Of a stretch of DNA of 64,000 bases, positions 25,459 through 37,800 are shown piece after piece (the first letter of the stretch is position 1; each line of letters opens with the position of its first letter). Origin of the DNA: Thozetella sp. PMI_491 (lineage: Eukaryota; Ascomycota; Sordariomycetes; Chaetosphaeriales; Chaetosphaeriaceae); the NCBI GenBank assembly GCA_021432635.1, contig MU270082.1:5831-69830 (forward strand), written 5' to 3'. Made by a program: the position numbers and the translations under genes. Under the pieces are notes generated by a model. The model ran no database searches. It had not been told where the DNA came from and saw only the letters and a list, made by a program, of their open reading frames with translations.

Positions 25459-25549
25459 CGATGACGATGGATTGCCGGTAGCGGTGCCACCTAGGGCTCG
25501 CGCGAGGGTTAGGGCTGGTTTCATCGTGGACAGCAGCGACGAGGAATAG
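21809..25549 (+). CDS. tof1: Replication fork protection complex subunit Tof1/Swi1 (Timeless family)
   Basis: Nuclear protein that, with Csm3/Swi3 and Mrc1, stabilises stalled replication forks, supports checkpoint signalling and couples helicase to polymerase. Exons: 21809-21886, 21952-24325, 24387-25549, giving 1204 residues, as usual for filamentous-fungal Tof1. The small first exon (26 residues) joins in phase 0 to the exon opening [17 protein letters not shown]. The Timeless N-terminal domain runs from about residue 30 to 320 ([20 protein letters not shown], then [14 protein letters not shown] and [10 protein letters not shown]). The middle region has the conserved [20 protein letters not shown] block and a helical repeat. 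The last 350 residues or so are charged, with acidic clusters and a 14-Asp run near the end; the protein ends in VDSSDEE, a likely CK2-type target. The intron 2 donor is TTTA|GTAAGA, and the acceptor CCGCAG restores frame at VRPDSDLRR. Confidence 0.95.
25427..25468 (+). repeat. GAC/GAT trinucleotide repeat coding for 14 Asp in Tof1
   Basis: Fourteen consecutive Asp codons, mostly GAC with a few GAT, lie in the acidic tail of Tof1. The tract is in frame, so length changes would add or remove Asp without breaking the protein. It is a likely length-polymorphic site. Confidence 0.9.
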
Positions 25550-27612
25550 TGGCAAGGAATGATTGGGCTTCGAGTCTTGGCTTGGTTGGGTCGTGGTGTT
25601 GTAGGAAATGCCCTATCGTTACACAGACAAGCGAGCTCCTGTTTATAATACTGTACTGGTCTCTTCTGGCAGGCAACAATCTGCAAATGCATACAGGGCA
25701 AATACTGCATCGCTTGCCGTCCAAAGAATGTGCTAGCAGAGAGAAGTGTTGTGACGCTTGACAGTCACGTTGTGTCCCTCATCATCATCCCAGGCCGTTA
25801 TCAAATATGTTTTCCTCGGCATCTTGGAGAGAGCACTTACAGTCTCCGCTCATTGTTTTGTTGTTTATTGACTTCGGCCCCCCTCCCCCCCGCAGCGTAG
25901 ACCCGAGACCTCTTCCTCTTTAACTCTGTATACACTGCTCTCGTCTCTCCCGAGAAACCAAGGCGGGAGGAAATGGAGGCATAGGGAGCGGCGGTGGCTG
26001 GAGGAGGGCGAAGTTGCGGATAAACATGTATCGACGACACCATTGTGCGATCGCGTCCGCCAGAGGACTTTTCGAGAGAGTCTGTTCTTTCTTTGTCACG
26101 ACTACGCGTCAATGACCGTAGGCTAAACACGATGGTCAGCTTCCGGGCGTTACTCCCACCGCGCTATCGCTATCACAACTTGGTGTCTGAGGCAGCTCCT
26201 ATTGCATGTCGATTTCTTGTGGCCCAAGGCTCCGCCATTTCTTGTCCAACCTCGTCATTGCACCAGATCGACCGCCTTCGGTTCCCTCTCGCAGATCTTT
26301 CCAGCTGCGCGCCTATGGGCGTTTGCGACGATGAGGCCGAGGCCAGCCTTGAAAGACCACCCCTGAAGAAGCACGACAATTTGCCTTTCGTTAGCGAGAT
26401 CCATTGCGATATCCATGCTCCTAGCCACGCCGAGCCTAGATCCTTTTCTGGCCTGGGGCACGGGCACAGGTGGCACGGCCACCTATCCAGGGATGCTTCA
26501 GCTGGCCCACAGTCGCTCGAAGGGGCGAGAGAGAGGTCTACGACGAGAAAGAAGCATTTCTTCAGATGACGAAGGCGGTAGGAGCTACACATCGTCTACC
26601 TTTGGCTTAGGAAGCTATCTCTAGAATGCTGTGACTTGACAGACCATTGATCGCACCTCTAACCTCTTGCCAGCCAATAAAAGCGACCTGCCCCCGCGTC
26701 ATCATTGCTTCTCATAGTCTCCCTACGAAGTAGTCAGCGGTCGCGTCCATGCAGGGCTCGAGGCTGCTCCGCATTGGGTTACAGACTAAATCCTACTCAG
26801 GACAGCCGACTGAGGTTGTACCTGTACCCCGGAGCAGGGGCCAGCCGGGCCGAACCACCTCACCGGCAACGTCAGGGCGAGAGCATGTCCGTACGTACAT
26901 ACATACACATTGGGTACTCGTTCGAGACCCTCTGAAGAGGCGCCTCTCTTTGGGTCGGGCCCTATCCCCGATAAAGATGGCGTCCGATCAACTGCTAGGG
27001 CTCTTCTCGGCACAGGGGCTCGCGGCCGCCCTGCAAGGCTGTTCCATACTGTGCTGGTGGGTTGCCATAAGGCCCCCCTTGCCCGACTCGGTCTCCGCTT
27101 CCCCTAGGGGATAAGATGGGATTTGTTGAACCTAAATTTGGACGGATGGCTACTGCAGCGCCAGGTGCCCCACGGGAAGCCCCTGGTTACATCGAACCCC
27201 AATGTGCTAATATTATGCGCTATACTATATTAGCCTCAATGCCTAGGCCGGGGATACTCGACGTCATGCGCATCTACCTACACATAAACACGTAGGGGAT
27301 GAAGAACGACAAGCCGATGGAAAGAGAAACACGATGCGTTTGGACGCTAGAAGGGCTACTCCTGACTCGGTCTCTAGGCGAGAGCAAAGGGTGAAGTCGT
27401 GGAGCAGCTCGGCCAGAAAACGGGGAGGAGGGAGCCAGAAAACATCCTGGGCAGAGCTAGGGCTGAGGAAAGTACGTGTGTTTTCTCTACGCGAGTGCGC
27501 ATCTCCCAATTATGGTCCCCTCGCTGCCGCACGCTGTGAGTATACCTGCGTTCATGAGCTGTCGTTGAAGACGGTGCGCCGTGGCGCAAAGTCCATCCCC
27601 TAGGCCGCCACG

Positions 27613-27699
27613 CGGATGGCGGCTCATCGGGCAAGAACTAGATGAACGATCGGATGGCGGCCGATGGGGGAAAGATTAGACGAGCAAGCGGATGGCGGC
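27613..27699. repeat. 38-base tandem repeat, about 2.3 copies
   Basis: The core CGGATGGCGGC recurs at 27613, 27651 and 27689, exactly 38 bases apart. The spacer between cores is partly conserved (GAACTAGATGAACGA versus AGATTAGACGAGCAAG). It is a small, degenerate minisatellite in non-coding DNA. Confidence 0.8.
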
Positions 27700-28110
27700 C
27701 CTTGCCCAATGGCTGCCGTATTCAGCCACTCAAAGACATTCTGACGACAGTGGTGGCGCTAAGGGGCATTGTCAGCGCCATTCTCTACCCCGAGCAGCTA
27801 GGGCCCGCCGTCTAGTGGCTGGTTTTCTATGTGCGCGACGTGCCGCACTCGTCGAGACTCAGTGCTCCCGAGGCTGCGAGGCTATCTTGGTATCCAGGGC
27901 TTCTCGAACAAGGGTAGCCAGGGCCCTCGCTCTCTCGCTTACGTGTATGCATGGGCATCAAGCTAACGCGCTCTCCTTTCCCAGTCTCCGGCTTTCGCAG
28001 CAGCATGCCCCTTCAGCCCAACGGCGTGCTTACTTTGGGCCGAATGCCCATCCTTTCTTCAAGCCATGGTTGGCTTGGGTGGCTTCGATGCGATGCTACG
28101 CTGTGTCTAG

Positions 28111-28126
28111 CATCGCACGTGCGATG
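28111..28126. repeat. 16-base palindrome with a central CACGTG
   Basis: CATCGCACGTGCGATG is perfectly self-complementary and contains an E-box (CACGTG) at its centre, the core bound by bHLH factors. Part of the arm, GCGATGTG, repeats just downstream. No gene is close enough to assign a role. Confidence 0.5.
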
Positions 28127-29485
28127 TGCGATGTGCCTGCGCTGCGGGTGTCCCAGAAAGGCATACTGGTAATTTCGGCAGACTCGCCTTGGGACCAATA
28201 ACGCCTGTTTTCTCGGATGGCAGAGAGCGGCTGTCAAACATGCGTGTGCTTTGACCGACGCGGTGCAGAGCTAGCTGCAATCTTGGTTCCGGGACTCGCC
28301 CACCGAATCTCGGAGTTTTGACCGACAGTCGAGAGGCTCCTAACTGGGCAGAGGTGTGAGGATTGAACTGGGCTCTCCTGCTGCAGGTCCAGCGTCCCCG
28401 GTGCAATTGGGCAGCCCCTACAGCCATTGCCTACGGACCCGCCGCCGGACCCGCCTCAGCAAGAGCGGCTTCCGCTGAGTCCACGAGCATGAATGGCATG
28501 CATCCTGAGCCTCCAGACTATGATTCCCTGTCCACATTCGCCCGCTAATGCAGACCGCTCACGACGCACGACTCTCGGCGCGAAGTCGCGCGACTGGCCA
28601 AGTCTCCGGCATCTTACTACATGGACGTCTCCTTCCCCCGGCGGAAAGGGGACGAGAGAAGTCTCGCTTGTTAGTGGCTCGGTGAAAGGAGGGTTCCCGG
28701 TACAAAAGGTATGGGTTCGAGGCCATTTCTCCTGGACATCCGATAGCGCAAGGCAGCTAGATCCCACCTGCCCATGCCTTGTTCAGGGTCCACTGTGAAG
28801 TTAGAGGCAAACTTGCTAGCTCGTGTTTATTATAGTTACTAATTCGCCTCACTTTTCGTTCGGCGGGTCTAGTTCCTGCCCCCCAGCTATAAAGAGTCGC
28901 CGGCCCGCCATCTTGGTGCCTTCACCAAACTCCTCCCACAAGCCCACCTCTCTAGTATCTCAAACAAGCCCTCTACCCCGTGCTCCCAACCAATATTTCC
29001 AAACCACGCCCTCCCAGGACCCCCAAAACTCAGCATCGGAAATGGCTTCGGGCTCTGGACGAGTTGTAAGAGTCCCCCAGCCGCCGCCTCCCCCGCGTCC
29101 CAAATAGTGCGGAATCATCGTGTTGCCTGTCTCGAGCAGAGACGCGTCGAGCTCGCACCTGGGAAGAGGTGGAGTGACATAGGACTAAACACCCCATGGT
29201 ATGTTCACAATCCCTCTACGAAAAGGGGATGATGCACTTGCTTTTCCCCCTTCTTGTTGAGCCTGTCTGACCGTCACTCCGAGGTCCATTGCACGAAGTC
29301 TGTTGGGTCCTGGTACTCAGCCTATAGCTATCCACCTCGTCTCGGCTCGTCCTACGCCGGGCTTTGGCACGAACACGAGAGGGGAAGAGGAGAAGCTACC
29401 CTACCTCTTCTTCTCCTTCTGTCGGGGTTTTGTCGCCGACGATCTAGCACAGAGGTCGGGTGGTCCAAATTCCACTGGTGGCATT

Positions 29486-29546
29486 GCTATTCCACCCCGG
29501 GCCAATTCATGCAACGCTTCCGCTCTATCGACTGAGTTAAGGCTGG
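29486..29546 (-). other. tRNA-like relic (possible SINE or tRNA-derived fragment)
   Basis: On the minus strand the sequence TTAACTCAGTCGATAGAGCG resembles the D-arm and A box of a tRNA. It is followed about 25 bases later by CCCGGGGTGGAATAGC, which resembles a decayed T-arm and B box (CCCGGGTTCGAATCC). The acceptor stem and a usable anticodon arm do not pair, so it is not a working tRNA. It may be a tRNA pseudogene or the head of a tRNA-derived SINE. Confidence 0.3.
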
Positions 29547-30486
29547 ACGGCTTGTGTGTGTCCTCGCCACTTTCTCCCTCCCGAGAGATTTTGGCATTGT
29601 CCGTTTCATTTGTATAGATAATTTTATGTATCCGTCTGTCGACTAGCGCGGCAGCTTGGCTTAGAGAATTGATAGACGTCGCTACAAAACCCACTTTGCC
29701 GGAACCCCTTTTTTTCCCGGGCCATGTCATTCGCCGTAGAAGCACAATGAAAACAAATTGAGCGACCGGCTGTAGTCCGGGGAGCTCCCGTTTGGGGTCT
29801 AGAAGCGTTGTGCACTGCCCCCGGCCATTTTACATCTCGATTCGCCGCTTGACGGCCTTGTCGGAAGCGCCAACGAGTCGTTCCAGCCAACGAGGGCCTC
29901 GGTGCGACGTTGTACTGCTGGCTCCCCCCCCCAAAAGAGGCATGCATCCAATGTCCTCGCCACGCTATCCCACCTACTGTAGTGAACGACAAGCCTGGTT
30001 CCATCCAATGGTAGACATCTCAAATAGTCTAAGCCCTGGCCTAGTCGGGGGTGGCCCGAACCGGCCTGTAGCAGCGTTCTCCCGCTTTAGGGAGCGGCAG
30101 CGCGAAGCGAAGGGTGGACGGAAGCGGTCAAGCATTCGCACGTTCGGTTGGCTTCTCATCTTCGGGCGGTTGGTCCTCCCTAGCATCGTGTCAATTGCGA
30201 AGACGAATGCACTCCTCAGTCAACCCTCCCGGGGTGGCGGAGTCAGTCTGCCTGGCGACTTACCTTCGAGATTCCCGGTAAAGTGCAAGCTCCCAAGCTT
30301 CTCCGGGCGTTGAGTTTCGCGAGCCTCGGGGCCTTCCGCACACTCGGCCGCCCGGCCTCGTGCCCGATGCCTTGGGCCTGGACGCAGTAGATCGTCGGGG
30401 TCGCACGACAGCCTCAAGGATGGACAGGCCGAGAGACGATGCGATAAGACGTCCAGCCAGGGGCATAGCCTTTGTGGCTACGCACT

Positions 30487-30493
30487 TATATTA
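30487..30493 (+). promoter_or_regulatory. TATA-like box of DUF6594 copy 1
   Basis: TATATTA lies 85 bases before the proposed ATG at 30572. Copies 2 and 3 of the family have TATA-like boxes 95 and 90 bases before their ATGs, which supports both the box and the start choice. Confidence 0.45.
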
Positions 30494-30571
30494 GCAGGTC
30501 ATATCCTCCCCGCCTCAAGGCCCTCAGCCGCGAGGGCAAGGCCTCTTCCCAATGACCCTATGCGCTCGGCC

Positions 30572-31881
30572 ATGGCAAATTCGTCGATGACACCCGACCT
30601 CGAGCGAGGAATCAGCTCCGTAAAATCTAGGAAGAGCAAGGGTACCTTGATCCGGCACTTCTGAAGACTTACCTCTGCTCACCATCAGAGAAGAAACGCT
30701 GACGTTGTGATCCGCCGAAGCAGCAAGCAACCATGAAAAGACCACCTCGGTTTTCAGTAGGTAGCCTTTCAATGATATCGCCCTCCCCGTGCTTTCCCTG
30801 TCGGTATCTGATGCGACACACAGGCGACTATCCTAGCTCCCCATGGCAGCTTGCTCAGACCATGTCCGTCTTCCCGTGTCCGTTGTTGCCATTTTCGTCG
30901 AATACAGGGAGTATTTGAGCTCCTGCTCTTAAGACACGCTCCGGGTGTAGACATAAACATCCATTCTAGGAAATGACTAACACTTAGGCATGGATAGGGC
31001 CCTTGATCCGCGCTACTGCATACTTCCGGTACCCGTCGAATTCGCCTGCTTAAGCGTCATCACGGACTGCCTCGAACTGTCCAATTGCCTCAAGAAGTAC
31101 GGCAAGATAGACTCGGAACGCCTGCGGTTCGGTGCTCCAACAAAGGCGAGGCGGCCAAACAAACGACAGAGGAAGCTCATACGGAAGATGAAGAAGTTGT
31201 TCGACGGCATCTGTAAGCGAATCAGCTCGAGCCCTTATGAGACTCAGTCACTTACTAGTACTGTGTGGGGGTGGCTCAAGGCAAAACTGAACAGCATGTA
31301 TTCGCCTTGCTACAGCACCCAACACACCGCAAGCTCGGCCTCAACAGTGTGAAGGACCTGACAAAAGATACCTTCCCGGAGTGGTTTGAGCTTCTTGGCA
31401 GGTCCGAACCAGACTACTTCAGAAATCCCATAGACCAGGCCAACAAGATAGAGAGCGTCGTGTTCGAACTGCCATACTTGCGCCTTTCGGGATATCCGGT
31501 TGGAGACTGGCTATGCGTAAGACGAAGGAGCCCCGGTTCTGCTAGTGGAGAGGCGAGATGCAGCTAACACGGAGGCAGCGCCCCTTCCGGGGACAGAGGC
31601 ACGAGACGGAAGCTGGACCCCTCTGGGACTACAACTTGAACTTGATGACCAAGTTGGCTAAGTGCATCCTATTATTGTTGTTGTGCTTCGCCTTCATTCT
31701 CCCGCTTTCCATTCTTTCTTATCGTCTTGCCTCTCGTGAGGTCGGTATTGCGCTGGTGTTTGTATTCTATGTTCTATTTTTGTTGCTGATCACTTGGCTG
31801 GACGTGAAATGGGAACATATGATCGTAGTCGTCTTGGCCTACGGCGCGATGGCCGGTGGGAACCTTCTTGGTGTCAGTTAA
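30572..31881 (+). CDS. DUF6594-like membrane protein, copy 1
   Basis: Unknown function; probably anchored in a membrane by its C-terminal end. Well-supported exons: about 30988-31212, 31281-31516, 31579-31881. The intron after 31212 is in phase 1 and the one after 31516 in phase 0, exactly as in the other three copies. With these joins, copy 1 aligns without gaps to copy 2 around the first junction (11 residues, then QH in both). The N-terminal part carries the family pattern of a hydrophobic helix followed by a charged helix (LSNCLKKYGKIDSERL); the C-terminus has two to three membrane helices (ILLLLLCFAFILPLSIL, then ALVFVFYVLFLLLITWL). The proposed start at 30572 (MANSSMTPDLERG) shares PDLERG with copy 2 and sits 85 bases after a TATA-like box. 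One or two small exons between 30640 and 30988, possibly including YPSSPWQLAQ, are not resolved. No inactivating change is needed to explain the main exons. Confidence 0.6.
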
Positions 31882-34800
31882 TTTCGCTGAGGATGTTTTA
31901 TTGGCTCGATGTTCCCATCGTTAGGAGTGGATGTGCGGGAAGAGACGCGGGTAACTCACGCGTTCCTCTTTGGTCAGACAGAAGTATATGCACGGCTGGG
32001 TATTTGACGGACATGGCGACTGTCCGCGTGACGACAAGATCGCCGAACTGCGAACGGCGAACTGCAAGCTGTAGTGGTTCGGACAGCGAGGAAGGGTCTG
32101 GGGGAGGAGCAGGTCGCGTAGCCCGTTGCTACCTATTTCGACGCGTCCCTGCGCGTGTCCAAGAAGTCTTTAAAAGGACACGCTGCGGATTCCTGTCTTT
32201 TTTTAGTCGTATGGTTCAGTGAACGGAGCCACTCGTGGCCGCCGCTCGCGGATAGAATGCACACCTGGGCGATGGTAGGCGATGCTTGATGGTGTGGACG
32301 TAACCGCCTGGAGACTATTACCGTCTCAGGGTGTTGCGTGCGAGATTGATGGGAGGGAAAGAAGGGGGTAGAAGGCTCAACGCGTGAATGAAATTTGTGT
32401 ATTGCCGGACAAAACTCCTGCGTAGAAAGATTGAACACAGCATAAGCCCCATGCTTCTGTTCGTGCCACACCCTCCTTCTCCGCTGAACCAAGATCGGGA
32501 AGACAGACCGTTCTATGGACTTCAAAGCCTTGTCGGGAATTTAAAAGCTAAGACTAGATCTTGAAGCTAAGATTCCGGTGTGCCGCGCGCGCTAGCGCCA
32601 GGTAAGAGCAGATGCGTTGACCCCGAACAAGAGGCCGCCACCAAGGCCTCGTTGCAGTGAAGCACTAACAAAGCAAATAGCATCGGATATTCACCCGTCT
32701 CCCCACCGAAGGAACCATCAATTTAGCCATCGTTCAGGGGTAGCTTCCGCGGCCATGCGGTATTGCAGGCTCCGTACTGGGCTTCCCCTCTTGGCGACAT
32801 CCTGGGTAAAGCTCTGCGATGGCGGCCTCAACGTCTCGCTCCTCGAGGTCTACTCCATAGATACCTTTCCAGCGACCCATATCGGCTATTATAAAGCTCC
32901 CCAAGGTAGTCGAATCGTGATGGTGACGAAGAGGGACGCAAGGTCGGCGAAGAGCGTCACCAGGATTAGTCGAGTTCGCTCAGAAGAGGCGCACCCGTGT
33001 AACATGTGCTACCAGCTTTGGTCAAGAAGGTGAGGGCGGAAGAATTAGAGCATTCTGGGCTTCCTGTTTGTGCAGCACAGGAGAGAGGCTCGCGGAAAGC
33101 GAACCATTGGCGGACCACTGGCGCGGTAACGAGGCAGACACCTGGGCTGCCTGCCCCACCCACACATCAGGGGTTGAAGTAAAACAATACCGCTGCAGTC
33201 GAGAGAGGGTAATTTCCTCTCAAGGATCTACCTGCGATGCTCATAATACCGAATAGAAAATTTTGTTGAGACTTGGTTCGCCCAAGACGCCGTGTCCGCC
33301 CCGGGCACACCAGCTCAACCAGCCAAGCTGCCTTCTCACATGAGTAGCTCGCCGGACCGGATCGTCTTGAGTCTTACTCGTACCGTGCCGATTGGGCTTG
33401 ATCGAGGGCCGAGACCACGAGAATATTTCGGCTGGGTCTCGAGGCCGGGGAATAGGATAAGGACGTCAGCAGATGAGCCGGCAGTAGTGGACGCATGCGA
33501 CACTGTGAATCGGAGAAGACGTCGTAGGCGGTGTAGGCGAGCTGATGGCTGTTCCTTCATCAGCATTATGCACCGTAGCTATTCCCTACAGTAGTTTATC
33601 TAAGCGAGGCGGCGGGAGCGTCATTCTTTGTTTACCTGTCTGCCCCTCACTCTCAACGCGCCGCTCGACGAGGCGTCATCAACGCCGTATCGATCCTCTA
33701 CGGGCACACCACTGCCTTTGCCCGTAATTTTATCCCAATTTTTGTCCATGAAATTATATTCCGAAGGTTCCCTGGCGAATCAAGCCATCTTTGCAGGTGT
33801 GCTCTGAAACAAAGTACACTGCATCGCATACAGCCAGAGAGTCTGGCCTTCGGGAAGGTTCTGCCGACTCAGCCCACGTCTCTAGTTCCTCCCTCTCCAG
33901 ACCTCGCTACTTCGGGGCCCATCCCTATGTGGTTTCTCCATGTCCTTGTGCAGGATTTGGTTCAGGGTGAGCTTTAATTCGTCTGCCATGTCCATCACAT
34001 CATGAGCGTGGCAATTCTCAACAAGCGCGATCGAGTTGAGCTCCGTGTCTGCTTCCTTCCAAAAACATATCAATACGTTGCTAGAGCTCCGGGTGCGCGC
34101 TGGAAACGCCCACACCTAGGAGCACCGTATCGTGTTGTGATGGCTGAGAGACTAACTAGGAGTGGAAGAACAGCATTGCAGATGGCTGTTGGCACTCGGT
34201 GGGACAAAGAGCTTCGGAAATGGAGGTGTTATTTGGAAAGACGTGTTCCGAAATCGCGGACTAACCTTGATCCCTTCTAGCTAGCATAATCCGGGCGCCT
34301 GCACGGCGTGTTCAAGGACTAGCCAACCCTCGCACCCGCCTCTACAGGATACCCCTCGGCAGCCACGCTTAAACCAAGCTAGAGAGCAGGCGCCACGACC
34401 ACTACGACCTCCCCAGACAAGGCGACCGCACTATCCGGGGTATTGGAATAGACCAGGGGTGCCTACTGGTCCCTTAGGTACTAGCCCCACGTGGGCCTCA
34501 ATTTATAAACAGCCAAGTACAGTACTTTCCAAATACGCGACATACAGATAGACAGGAAAAGCCTTCAAGTTCTCTGGAGGATCATTACATGGGTCGATCA
34601 GTTGACAGCCCTTGCCGCTTGGAAGGGAAGGACTAGGTCATAGAGCGCCGATTCAACACCTAGCTACAGTGTTACCACCTCCTTGGGAGCGCTCAACCAC
34701 CCAAGTATACTGCTAGGCCGATGAACTACCGTACGCACGTACCTCTTACAGCCAACTACCTAGTCTGACCTAAGGGACGGGCAGCAGCACGCTTCGCTGC

Positions 34801-37800
34801 GAGAGCACAGTGATCCCTTGCTACTAATGCCACGCTTGACGCAGCCATAGTCTCCACCAGACCTTCGTACAACAAACTTGATTGTAGAAAACACAAGCGA
34901 AGACTAAGTTAAGAGACTTGGCTACAGTTCCTTGGTTGATATAAGAATGGTCGAGACCCAGGAGGTCACACGTGATCGGCAGTAGGCAACCCTATCCCTT
35001 GGTGTTTACTCTCCTATTTGGTTGGGACTGTTCATATTTTGCTATTAAAGGCCGGAGCGCCCATGGCTACCAAGCCGCCGTAGAGGCAATTAAATGACCA
35101 GCCTATCCAGGTCAAGGCCCTAGGAAAGCTAAATTGGCCTGAGTGGTCCGGTAGCGGTAGATAGTGGCAGTTCTCGGCGCAAATAGCGAGAGCTAGAGAT
35201 GATCCTTGGATTCCACCATGACAACAAGAACTCGGTAGGGTCTACGCGTGCCACAGGTCGAGGGACAGGCGATCACTACCATCACAATATCTCTGCCACG
35301 CACGGCGAGTCAGAGAGAGGCTATGGGATTAAATAAATCCCCAGAGGCAACACCATGCCGCTTCTAACCCCTTTGGCTCGGCTTGGAAGGAGAAGTAACT
35401 TCTTCCTCTTGGACCGGCGACAGTGCTGCTAGACTAACAGGGACACGCCATCAGAACGATGAATGCGAGGTCCAAGAAAGCGGTAGCTTCACATACCCCA
35501 TTATTTCCTTATCGCCTTATTATTTTTTCACGAATCGTCGAGGATGGGAAGTCCTCAGCTACAGGTGCTCCAGAGCGCAGTGGAACAAGCGTTGCCCAGT
35601 CGATACGCACTAGCCCTATTCCTGAATTACGGATAATATATTGTTTCTTTCTTTTCCTTTTATTGCAGGATTCCTTGTTTCTAACCCGCGTTCTCGATTC
35701 TCAGGTCGTTGTCGGGCCCCTCTTCGGCGCAAAGGGTAGGTAGGATTCGGGAGATTTAGGCCTGGTCGTGAGCCTGGAGAACCATCGCACTGTTGGCGGC
35801 TCTGGGAGGCAGCTTGAAGAGAGTCGGATACGTGGTCGACCGAGCGTAAGACCACCCGATGAATGATCTGTCCGTGTGATGTTGACGGAAGCCTCCTTTG
35901 ACTCGCACAACTAGGGGTTGGTTCGGTCAAGTTGGTGGCGCGGGGCTGCGACAACTGGGGCTGGAACTGCAAAAGAAAAACTTGCAATTAGTGGTGAATC
36001 TCGACGTGTTGAGCAAGAGGCAGAATCTCCAGAGGTCGATAGACGAGGAACGTGGGATATCGAAAGATTTTGCGAAGTAGTTCATTGGCAATATTCCTAT
36101 AGTCTACCCTGTTAAGAAGTGAAGCGGTCTCGACACAGTTGCCTCAAGGCTCGCAGGGGGTAGCAAACGCGTGATTCTCAGCTTCGGTACCCGTCGTCAG
36201 GCCGGGAAGGCAATGCCATTGATAGGCAGCTCCCTAGAGATGATGCCAGGAAGGTGCCACGGTTATCTTGGCTAATTCCTGGCTGGCAGCTGAGCAGCTC
36301 GGCAAAGGGTGTGATCGAAGTCCAGGGCTGGGAGGGAGGACAGGTCAGGCTGTCCACATTCTCGTTCGTCCTACGGCGTCTCCAGCCAATGTGAATCCAA
36401 ACACGCCTAGCCACTCCTCCTCCATCGCATTACTCATATCGCGATATTCGAAAAGGGGTCAGCGCTGTAGCCTCTAGTGAAGGCTAGGTAGGTAGAGCAG
36501 TGCTGGTAATTCTTGGCGAAACTGTTCGCGAGAGCATCTATGATGGATCGAGCGTCTCTTCATCCATCTGACGAGTACCTTGTGTGTTGCCACAAAAGGA
36601 CCGACCCCAAGGGGCAGCCAGTTGGGCAACGAAATGCAGGCGGCTAGGTGCTTCCGCTCTGTTGGTTCGGACATCAACGCCAGGGTGATTCCAGTTTTAT
36701 TCATAGCGTGTGGCCTGCCGCACCCACCCGTCTATAAAGCAGCCCACTCCCCCCTCCCCCCAAATTACTAGATCAATTGCCTCTTCTTCAGCCCCTCGGA
36801 CCACTCAGGGCAGACCGTCTCCCACGCCTGCCTCCGACATTACCATCTCCGACCCCGCCCCGATTAGATTCAGACTATCTGCGGCCATGGTGACCAGTAA
36901 GAGAGGAGACCCCCCCTTCCCCTCGGCCCCGCTTGTGTCGGTTGGTCGCCTGTTTGTGGCATGTGTTGGAAGCATGAGAGGGAACCTTCTACTTTCGGGC
37001 TGGCCTATCGACACGAGCCTGTGCCGTGGCTCTAGTCGAGCGGAATCGGACAGAGCAGGTTTCGGCGACGCATCAGGCCGCCCCTGGCACACTCGCCACA
37101 GAAGGCAGGTGTCCTCCCAGCTGAGCGGTAACAATGTGCTCGCTCCGGGCCGCAGTCCTTTCGACACTTTCTCACTAAGCCCTCTCCCAAAGGGTAGCAC
37201 CCTCCCTGCGAGCCCGACCGCATCGGACAAGCGCCTGGCCCAAACCGGTGAGTCTCTGGCCCATCAAGCTGCAACTTGAACCCAAGCCTCGACGCCACCC
37301 GAAGTGAGTTGTATTTATTTGACCCCTTTGCCCCCCCCCTTTCCCCTGAGCCCACCGGGCCCACTTTTCCAACTACAACTTTCCAACCTCCTCCTGCTTC
37401 TTCTCTTGAACATGACCATCGCTGAACCATCACCACAGATTGCTTTGGACGGCACTACCGAAGCCTGATCGGGGCTAATCCGATCGGAGAACGCCGGATG
37501 AACTTCGGAAGGAACCGTGGCGGGGCACAGACGGCGCACGGCACGATTGGCTGGCTCAGGGGTCGAAAGACGCCGAAGGAAATGCCACTGGCGGCCTCAA
37601 TGGGACAGTGAGAGGCTTTTTCGCATGGAATACGGCCGAACGGATGGATCCCGATTGGCGCGAGAAGCCTCGAAGTGCCACGGCTTGCCGGGCCTGGCTC
37701 TTGCCGGCCGCTGCCCATGTCTCCCCCGTTCGTCGCTTGGCGGGGCGTGCGGCGAGATTTCTTCGACTCAAACCAGTGCCGCCGAAGGGCTCTTGAGGAA

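Larger units (their letters stand above)
25550..30486. other. About 4.9 kb with no recognised gene
   Basis: The first few hundred bases should be the tof1 3' flank. Frames at 26045-26569 (+) and 25837-26130 (-) overlap each other and match no family I know. The stretch contains a 38-base tandem repeat (27613-27699), a 16-base palindrome (28111-28126), a tRNA-like relic (29486-29546) and a TATA-type promoter-like segment (TATAAAG at 28888-28894). That TATA box is followed by a pyrimidine-rich leader and an ATG at 29042 opening only 21 codons. The block separates housekeeping DNA from the DUF6594 cluster. Confidence 0.4.

Noticed and set aside
28353-28417. Possible tRNA-Cys-like sequence on the minus strand
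   Set aside because: An anticodon-loop-like CTGCAG and a T-loop-like GTTCAATCC are seen, but acceptor, D and T stems do not pair.
34630-34730. tRNA-like pattern on the minus strand
   Set aside because: A-box-like and B-box-like strings are present at roughly the right distance, but no arm pairs and the B box is a poor match.
35060-35230. Weak resemblance to the gag start of a Copia-type LTR element
   Set aside because: The similarity covers only a few residues, and no terminal repeats or other parts of such an element were found nearby.
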